NCBI RefSeq assembly: GCF_032854445.1
Contig: NC_088300.1
Coordinates: 44,819,682 to 44,883,681, forward strand
DNA from: Liolophura sinensis
Taxonomy: Eukaryota > Mollusca > Polyplacophora > Chitonida > Chitonidae
Direction: 5' to 3'
DNA: 64,000 nucleotides
Shown: positions 56,761-64,000 of the stretch, in pieces
Layout of the letters: the number at the start of each line of letters is the position of its first letter
How positions within the stretch are numbered: the stretch's first letter is position 1
Position numbers and translations under genes: made by a program
The notes under the pieces: model-generated
The model's database searches: none
Told to the model about the DNA's origin: nothing
What the model saw: the letters and a program-made list of their open reading frames with translations, nothing else

Positions 56761-57780
56761 ATAATGGAATTTTCCATAATGGTCAATTTTCTCCAAATAA
56801 TACAATGATTACGCATATTGAGGGCTTTTGTACAAAGGTGATAACACAGACTTTTAAAAAAATTTAAAATAATTTTAAAAAGCTGGTTTCTTCTGGATGT
56901 TGGATGGCATCAGGCAGTGAACTTTTTTTTTCCAAAGTACTGCTTTCTTTACTCGTGTATCAAATCATTTGATTTATTTGAAGCATATATAATTATGTTG
57001 TAACTCTTCAGCCGGTCAGTCACATTATATCTGGACATCCCTCCACTAAAATAAGAGTGTCACTAGATAAAAGAAAAGTAAATCAATTAGTTATATACGA
57101 ATTGTTCCGAAAATTTCCCCACATAAAGCAATGTTAATATGTACAATCCAATACAAACTAATATTACACAAAGATAAACATGACCAAAATTCAAAGTTAT
57201 AAAACCAGTCATTGAGGATGCGAAATCCTGTGTCTCAACATGAAATGTGTTCAAACGATAGGAGTGCATGACATGTGGCACGCTCTTGGGCGTGATTTCA
57301 TCTTATATAAATTGGCCATTTAAAAGAAAAGACAACATTATATCCCAATTCCAGATTAACGGTTGATTTATAGAGTCACGAAGCACGTCAAAACAAACTG
57401 GCAGTGGTAGTTTACGTCTGCTTTCTCCCATCTTCAGAAATAGCTCTGGTTGTGTTACTTATTGTCTTTTCTTTTAATCTTCAGTCCTCATGGGGATTGA
57501 ATCTTGGCCACTCAAAAGCAATACAAACACTTAAATTTGCAGAATTTACGGCTAGAAGAATCAAAACTTGAAGACTTTTTTGATTTTTATATACTTGTAC
57601 ATTTTCTATCAACAAATCTCAACAACATGACCTAAAAGAAAGTGTTGTAAACTGAAGAAGTGAGGTAACATCACACAGCTCCTGTATTGCATATGAACAC
57701 AGAATACAAAGCTAAGGTGCTGATAATCACCACAGCATCTTCTGAACTTTAAACAACATTCACTTATGAAGACACTGGTC
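56761..57780. other. Unannotated AT-rich stretch
   Basis: I see no gene or clear repeat here. The small minus-strand frames at 57087-57281 and 57609-57812 lack recognisable features. Confidence 0.6.
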
Positions 57781-58095
57781 TTTACCCAGTGCATATTTAC
57801 AAATGCTGTCACATTACAGATGTGTCATATTGTAGCCTATAACATTATTTCCTCTATGGTGACAATGGTCTTTACCCAGTGCATATTTACAAATGCTGTC
57901 ACATTATAGATGTGTCATATTGTAGCCTATAACATTATTTCTTCTATGGTGACAATGTTCTTTACCCAGTGCATATTTACAAATGCTGTCACATTATAGA
58001 TGCGTCATATTGTAGCCTATAACATTATTTCCTCTATGGTGACAATGTTCTTTACCCAGTGCATATTTACAAAGGCTGTCACATGATAGACATGT
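57781..58095. repeat. 90-bp tandem repeat, about 3.5 copies
   Basis: Units start TTTACCCAGTGCATATTTAC at 57781, 57871, 57961 and 58051, exactly 90 bp apart, with few differences. The last copy is truncated and diverged. Confidence 0.96.
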
Positions 58096-58431
58096 CATGA
58101 TGTATTACATTACATGTACATGTATTTCCAGTATGGTCAACATGCAACGCTGCGATTCACACATTCTTCAGCTGCCTTGTTTTTTTTTTAGGGTTCAACA
58201 GAATGGCTATCTACAAGTATACCTATACAACCTGTTAAACATGGCACACGCATGAGTGACAGTATGCTTGCAGTACGAAGGACATAAATACAGAGCACAT
58301 ACCTGTGCACATACCTCTCCTTGACACAGGTACAAATCTGTGCACAAAGCCCAGTCTGGTTGCTGGGAAACATACTTAAGCTGGTCCCACCAGACACACC
58401 AGGCCAGCCTGTGCTTGTAATGCTATATAGG

Positions 58432-59300
58432 TAAGAGAATCATCAAGGATCAAATACAGAACCTGTACATTGTAGATGTAAGACAGGGACACCTGGACAC
58501 ATGTACTGCCCCTGTACACATACTGCTATAGGTGTGTCATCAAGGATCAAATACAGAACCTTATGCCCTGTGCATTGTACATGTGAGACAGGGACGCCTG
58601 GACGCACCTACTGCCCCTGTACACATACTGCTATAGGTGTGTCATCAAGGATCAAATACAGAACCTTATGCCCTGTGCATTGTACATGTGAGACAGGGAC
58701 GCCTGGACGCACCTACTGCCCCTGTACACATACTGCTATAGGTGTGTCATCAAGGATCAAATACAGAACCTTATGCCCTGTACATTGTACATGTGAGACA
58801 GGGACGCCTGAACACATTTACTGTCCCTGTCCACATACTGCTATAGGTGTGTCATCAAGGATCAAATACAGAACCTTATGCCCTGTACATTGTACATGCC
58901 AGACAGTGACGCCTGGACACATGTACTGCCCCTGTCCACATACTGCTATAGGTGTGTCATCAAGGATCAAATACAGAACCTTATGCCCTGTACATTGTAC
59001 ATATGAGACAAGGACGCCTGGACGCACGTACTGCCCCTGTACATATACTGCTATAGGTGTGTCATCAAGGATCAAATACAGAACCTTATGCCCTGTACAT
59101 TATAGATGTAAGACAGGGATTCCTGGACACACATACTGCCCCTGTACACATACTGCTTTAGGTGTGTCATCAAGGATCAAATACAGAACCTTATGCCCTG
59201 TACATTATAGATGTAAGACAGGGATTCCTGGACACACATACTGCCCCTATACACATACTGCTATAGGTGTATCATTAAGGATCAAATGCAGACCTGTGCA
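58432..59300. repeat. 105-bp tandem repeat, 8 full copies plus a partial one
   Basis: Units start TACTGCCCCTGTACACATAC at 58504, 58609, 58714, 58819, 58924, 59029, 59134 and 59239, with no length change. 105 bp is 35 codons, so one forward frame stays open for 279 codons (58501-59340), with a Cys-rich repeat YCPCTHTAIGVSSRIKYRTL then CPVHCTCETGTPGRT. The minus strand is also open over parts. No start context, splice site or known family supports coding, so I call it a minisatellite. A diverged partial unit precedes it from 58432. Confidence 0.93.
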
Positions 59301-60639
59301 TACAGAGCCAGTTTTAACATGGAACAATTATAGCATGTAAGTGCAGACATAATACAAAAGTTTGCTATTTTTGTACTAAACATATATGCTTAATATACAC
59401 ATAATATTGACTCTTGCACATCATGAATCACAAGTAATGCTAACAATAGGCATAATTACAGAACACAAACATCATGAGCAGCACACATCACATGCACACA
59501 ATGTATATACATGTGTGTGTGTGTGTTAAAAGCACAAATACACCCATCCATGCATAAAAAGCCTTTGTGATTTTACACAAATGCACACTAGCAGACATGC
59601 CATATGAACCTGAAAAGAATGTATGAACATGACAGAGAAATAATGCGTGAACCCCACCAAGTTAAATAATGCATGACAAAAAAATGCATGAACCTGACAA
59701 ATGATGCAAGAAAGCATGCATAAAGGATGTGTTTTATTATCAACAGAATGATGCTTCTCAGATGTGCCCAAACTATACGTGCATATACCAGTGTTTCCCT
59801 TTACACAACAGAATGCAATACTTTGTGGAATGCCCTAGTTTTCACTTCAATACAGCATCTTACCTCAGTTTTTATACTCATGCTTACTTCACTGCCAGTC
59901 TGTTGGTTTCAGGCACAATCATCTAAATTAAGAGACACGTGGACTTTTCACAAACTAATCCCCATGTTTTGTGCACTATAGCATAAAAAGGTCACTGGTT
60001 ATTGCAAAAAATGTAAATCATGTACAATTTTACATGGTTTTTTTCACCAATGCAACAGTGTGATTGTTTAGAAATTATAGGTAACTAACTATACTCAGGA
60101 AATTTAAATGATTTCAAAATGTAAACGATGTGTAACTACAAAACAAACTAACAATCTGTATAAAATTGTTGGTCTGCTATTTTGGAATAGGCTACAATAT
60201 CACAGTGATGATGCATGATCTAAGATGCATTGCCATCGTTATCACCAAGGTTTGGATGAACAGACCAGTACTTGATCAGATTGTGATTTCCAACACTGAA
60301 CCCTTACTAGAGCCAACACTAATGATGTGCTCAATCATCTCTATTTGATTTATTCCCTGAAAATGGCATAATAAAATGTATTTATATAGTTTAGTCTTAT
60401 TTCACAGAATATTGCCATACCAACGAGTCTCCAGACCTGATAACCCACATATATCAGATCTGACTAACAGATAAATTCTCCCAGAGACACTTTTTCCTTG
60501 GAGTTTTACCTCCCATATCTAGACAGGAACATCAATTAATGTATGGTAGACATTCAAAGTTGTCTTCTCCTCTGGGAAGACTGCCTCTTGCAACTTTTGC
60601 ACATTTTGATGACCAGACACACATTCTCCTCAGTGGAAC
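59301..60639. other. Unannotated stretch before the minus-strand gene
   Basis: AT-rich, with short GT/CA runs (about 59509-59527) and ATGCATGAACCTGACAAA-like short repeats near 59645-59715. No coding signal is supported. The 3' UTR of the minus-strand gene may extend into it. Confidence 0.5.
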
Positions 60640-61165
60640 TGTCAGCGACATGTGAGATATGTTCTGACAGCCAGAGTGTTTCAATCCTCCTCAGGACATT
60701 GTCTATGATATCTGAGAGACAAAAGATTTTTCCATTTAAGTTGCAGATTCTGCTTTATACATTGTCTAACTCCTCATGTCACGTCTCCAGGAAACACTGT
60801 CTATGATATCTGAGAGACACCAGACTTGGGTAACAGATGATACAGATTCCGATTTACAGACTGTGTCACTGCTCTGTCGAACATTGTCTGTGGTATCTGA
60901 AAGACACAAGACCTAGGCAACTTTGTGATCCAGATTCCGATTTACAGACTATGTTGCTTCTCCGTCGAGCATTGTCTATGGTATCTGAAAGCACCTAAAC
61001 TAGGCAACTTTAAGGCCCAGATTTTGATTTACGGACTGTGTCACTTCTGCATGGAACACTGTCTATGATATCTGAGAGACACCAAACGTAGGCAGCTTTA
61101 AGGCCCAGATTCTGATTTACGGACTGTGTCGCTTTTCCATGGAACATTGTCTATGATATCTGAAA
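60640..61165 (-). repeat. 87-bp tandem array overlapping the 3' coding end
   Basis: The word ATTGTCTATGATATCTGA recurs at 60708, 60796, 60883, 60971, 61058 and 61145 (spacing 87-88). On the minus strand the unit encodes, in its rightmost copy, the last residues of the gene (DIIDNVPWKSDTVRKSESGP then stop). The next copy would read DIIDSVPCRSDTVRKSKSGP then stop. The copies therefore derive from the C-terminal coding segment and now lie in the 3' UTR or beyond. Each has a pyrimidine-CAG stretch before ATATCATAG that looks like an acceptor. Confidence 0.9.
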
Positions 61166-63245
61166 GTCTGCGGAGCTTGTAGCGTTGAGCTAAGTTAGAC
61201 AGCATCACCACAGAGTCTGTTTCATCCTCACTGTCCGGATCTGTAGCTTCCTCTAATGCGGTAATTAAACACTTAACTCTCTCTCTTGAGCACATTTTGT
61301 TCAGATACATCAAAACTGGAGGAACAGTTATCTCCCCTTCGTCTGCTACCTACAAAGATCACAAATGAACACTTTGAATCAAATCATAAGAGAAGCAATC
61401 ATATTCTCGTAATTGTAAGCTTGAAAAACAAAAAGCAGGTTATTTTTATTCAGGAGTGGGGGCTAGTCTGTCTCTTGACTCTAATGTCTTTTGTATTTTA
61501 TATCTCCATGAACCAGGATTCTGTTGATAGATTATTATTCTACAAAGCTCGGTCCCTTGCACTGTTTTTATGTAAATGTTTATTAAATGCGATGATGGCT
61601 ATTATTTTGACTAATTCAACACCAGTGACACCTAACAAATTGCACTTTATTTACCAAGTAATGCTTTCGCTGTGGTGCTAAGGGGCTTGATTCAATTCAG
61701 TACGATGAATCTTTTTCAAAAAAAAGTCTGGAAAACTTTTGTGACCGACCAAACAGATGGACTCACATGTGGGGTGCAAACCTATAATTGTTGTACATAG
61801 CAGTGCCCAGCATAACTTCTTACCTGCTCTGGCATAATGGAATGGAGGTAGCACACAATATCCTGAAGGAGTCCCTGAATGATCTCAAACAACAACAAGA
61901 AATATTTGTTGTCTGTGTCCGTATTGTCTGATGTTGTCTTATCTTCTTTCTCCTGGGGTGAATGTTTTTCCGTCCCTTCCTTGTCATGATCAGCTGGTTC
62001 CCCACTCCCTGGGTTACCATTTGTCTCAGAAGTGGTCTCCTTTGGGGCAAGGGTGGGCTCATCGTTTTCTGACGATGAACTCTTCTGCTCTTTGACACAG
62101 TTATCATCAGCTGAATGGGGTACTTTTATCTGCTGTATTCTTGATGACAGTGGTTCTAATATTTTTAGGAGGTATCTCATATTTTGTTTATCTAAAAAAA
62201 AAAATATATATATATACAGGTACGTGAAAATTTGAACATTAGACATCCCATCAGTTAATTCGTGAAATAATGATGTCCAAAGTATATTTTTGTACTGATT
62301 TTAAATAGCCTATCATAAATGGTGACACTATTTATGCCAGAAAATAAATTTTGAGTCTGTTTCAGGCCGAGGGTTGGTGGTAGGGGGTGGGGAGAGTGCC
62401 AGAGGGTGGTATTCCCAATTCAGTTTTGAGTCTTTTGATAAGGTGTAATTCACAATCTCCATAGTAAAAATTCCCGTGTTGTATCAGAGCTTTCCAACGA
62501 ACAAGTTGACTGAACGAATATACGAGCCAAAACTTACGAGTTGTAGGTATTACGCAGGCACACAATGGCCCTGAGTGCCGCATGCACTCTCCCCGTATGC
62601 ATTAGCTCATAGGTCTGGGACACAGATACTAAAAGTTTGACGATATGCGCGAGCAGGACTCATCGGTGATGTAGCGGATACACAAGAGTTGGCGAGTGTG
62701 CAGACTGGTTTGTTTGGTGCATTAACTACTTATTACCATCAACATATCTGTAAAGGAATTCAATGTTTTTACTCGCGACTGAAGAGGCTTTTCGTTATTT
62801 CACCTTCTTGTATGTCTAAGGGGGAATTTTTAGTAGATCTTCAGGGGGAATGGGTCTGTTTTGCAAGCGGGAACCCTTGGTAATATGAATATGAATACAT
62901 ACAAAAATATTTTATCATTAACAAACCTTACTCTGCGCATCTCTGAACTAAAACAAAAAAATCTTACCAGTCAATTCCTTTAGCATGTTATTTAAATAAA
63001 TCATAAACCTTCATGATTATATAAAAGTACTAAGCTATGTGCAAAAAGCCCTTTCGTGAAGCACAGTTCTGATTTACCTTGTATAATACTGTTAGCGATA
63101 TCTGTTGAGGCAGAGAAGATGACATTGAGCACAGCGAGTGAGGAGCATAAGGAGCGTTCTTGACCCTCCAATCCCACAATCTCATACTCACAAACCCCTG
63201 CCAGATACTTCTTCAGGGGTACCTCTGCCTTCTCGTACTCGGACA
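61098..63245 (-). CDS. Last three exons of an unrecognised helical protein (partial gene)
   Basis: Exons 63245-63078, 62191-61824 and 61349-61098 join in frame through GT-AG introns (55, 122 and 83 complete residues plus split codons) and end at TAA. The first begins with the last two bases of a codon, so the gene continues upstream, probably past the window edge. Exon A reads SEYEKAEVPLKKYLAGVCEY, then SSLAVLNVIFSASTDIANSI. Exon B has a helical LLKILEPLSSRIQQIK, a low-complexity acidic/Ser-Thr-rich linker and FLLLFEIIQGLLQDIVCYL. Exon C reads VADEGEITVPPVLMYLNKMC, an acidic stretch DPDSEDETD, and LAQRYKLRRLSDIIDNVPWK. The pattern suggests an all-helical, perhaps HEAT/armadillo-like C-terminus. 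I do not recognise the family and assign no function. Confidence 0.8.
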
Positions 63246-63589
63246 CTACAGAGAAAACATCACATGCCATTACCAGGTACATGTACCGGTAGGCAAAAGG
63301 AAAGTCTTGAAACCAGGACACGTGCATGTCATTTCTTACCAACGAGGATAGAGAAAAATTTGAAAAATCTTTCAAGAATACAAAATATTCAGAAAAAATA
63401 TGGCATGCATGCCAAATAGAAAGTTCAATCAGTTGTTAAGTATGGAGAGTAGAAGAGATAAAGGGATGTGGAAGACTTAACAATACTATGAAAAAGAAGA
63501 AAAACTAGTATATACAGATATCAATAGTACATAAAAGCTGAAAGCTGTCAACACTTCAAGTATATAACACTTAGACACTTTTGGCATCA

Positions 63590-63765
63590 TTACGCAACAG
63601 TACACTTTAGATGTCTTACATTATCCACTTTGGACACCTTACACTGATGCACTTCGGAAATCTTACACTGATACACTTCTGACATCTTACACTGATACAC
63701 TTCTGACATCTTATAAAGTCAAAACTTCTGAGATCTTACACTGATACACTTCTGAAGACTAACAT
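63590..63765. repeat. 24-bp minisatellite, about 7 degenerate copies
   Basis: The unit is CACTTCTGACATCTTACACT then GATA, most regular at 63650-63760, with decayed units upstream. It would lie in an intron of the unrecognised minus-strand gene. Confidence 0.85.
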
Positions 63766-64000
63766 GAGGGTTGTTGACACCATATATTTCTGTATCCTGT
63801 CAATGAGTAACCATGCATCAAATTTATCATGCAAAGACCCATCACTTCTGCACAAAAGACCAAATCGTTTCAGTGATGTAACCACTGTTTTCACAACAGA
63901 AGAAAACAAGATAACCTAGTCAGAAGACACGTATGACCTCCGCTGATACTGGAATATACATCTTGCCCAAGTAACCCGTGGTCCACTGAGAAGCAGGGTA
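63766..64000. other. Window edge, no feature seen
   Basis: No exon of the minus-strand gene could be recognised here. Probably intronic. Confidence 0.5.

Noticed and set aside
58501-59340. 279-codon Cys-rich repeat protein
   Set aside because: Not called as a gene: no start context, no splice sites, both strands partly open and many amino-acid-changing differences among units. Kept as a finding because of its exact periodicity.
62362-62583. 73-codon minus-strand frame between exons of the unrecognised gene
   Set aside because: No usable acceptor or donor in phase with the flanking exons, and the composition is unlike them.

Overview
The window is a low-density animal genome segment: long spliced genes, repeat-rich introns, GT-AG introns, TATA boxes and AATAAA signals. 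Two abundant tRNA-headed SINE families, whose core and tail resemble repeats I know from molluscs and other lophotrochozoans, suggest a marine lophotrochozoan. I cannot name the species.

Layout. 1-3305 is a degraded LINE with endonuclease, reverse transcriptase and RNase H pieces. Directly after it begins VPS51 (+, 3509-25265), which I resolve into 20 coding exons giving 789 residues, including a tiny first coding exon 5.7 kb upstream of exon 2. VPS51 is the GARP/EARP vesicle-tethering subunit. Its introns carry at least six minisatellites, two of which start exactly at a splice donor and multiply it. Tail to tail with it lies FDXACB1 (-, 27431-31103, five exons, 551 residues), with an N-terminal BMT5-like (DUF2431) domain and a C-terminal ferredoxin-fold anticodon-binding domain.

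31104-36139 is intergenic and holds a composite TA-flanked inverted-repeat element. 36140-44910 and 45171-53480 are two tandem paralogues encoding small calponin/transgelin-like single CH-domain proteins (164 and 166 residues). They have identical coding-exon lengths after the first, identical intron phases, and a conserved TATA-box context ahead of a noncoding first exon and a long first intron. A dispersed repeat of roughly 200 bp is seen only around these two genes.

53481-60600 is gene-poor: SINEs, a LINE reverse-transcriptase fragment, and two arrays (90-bp and 105-bp units). 61098-63245 (-) holds the last three exons of a gene I do not recognise. Its C-terminal coding segment is the outermost unit of an 87-bp tandem array that runs on downstream.

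I found no rRNA, tRNA gene, CRISPR array, LTR element, Polinton or other virus-like element. The strongest unusual signal is the set of splice-site-seeded minisatellites inside VPS51 (introns 10 and 11), with a duplicated acceptor and exon start in intron 10.
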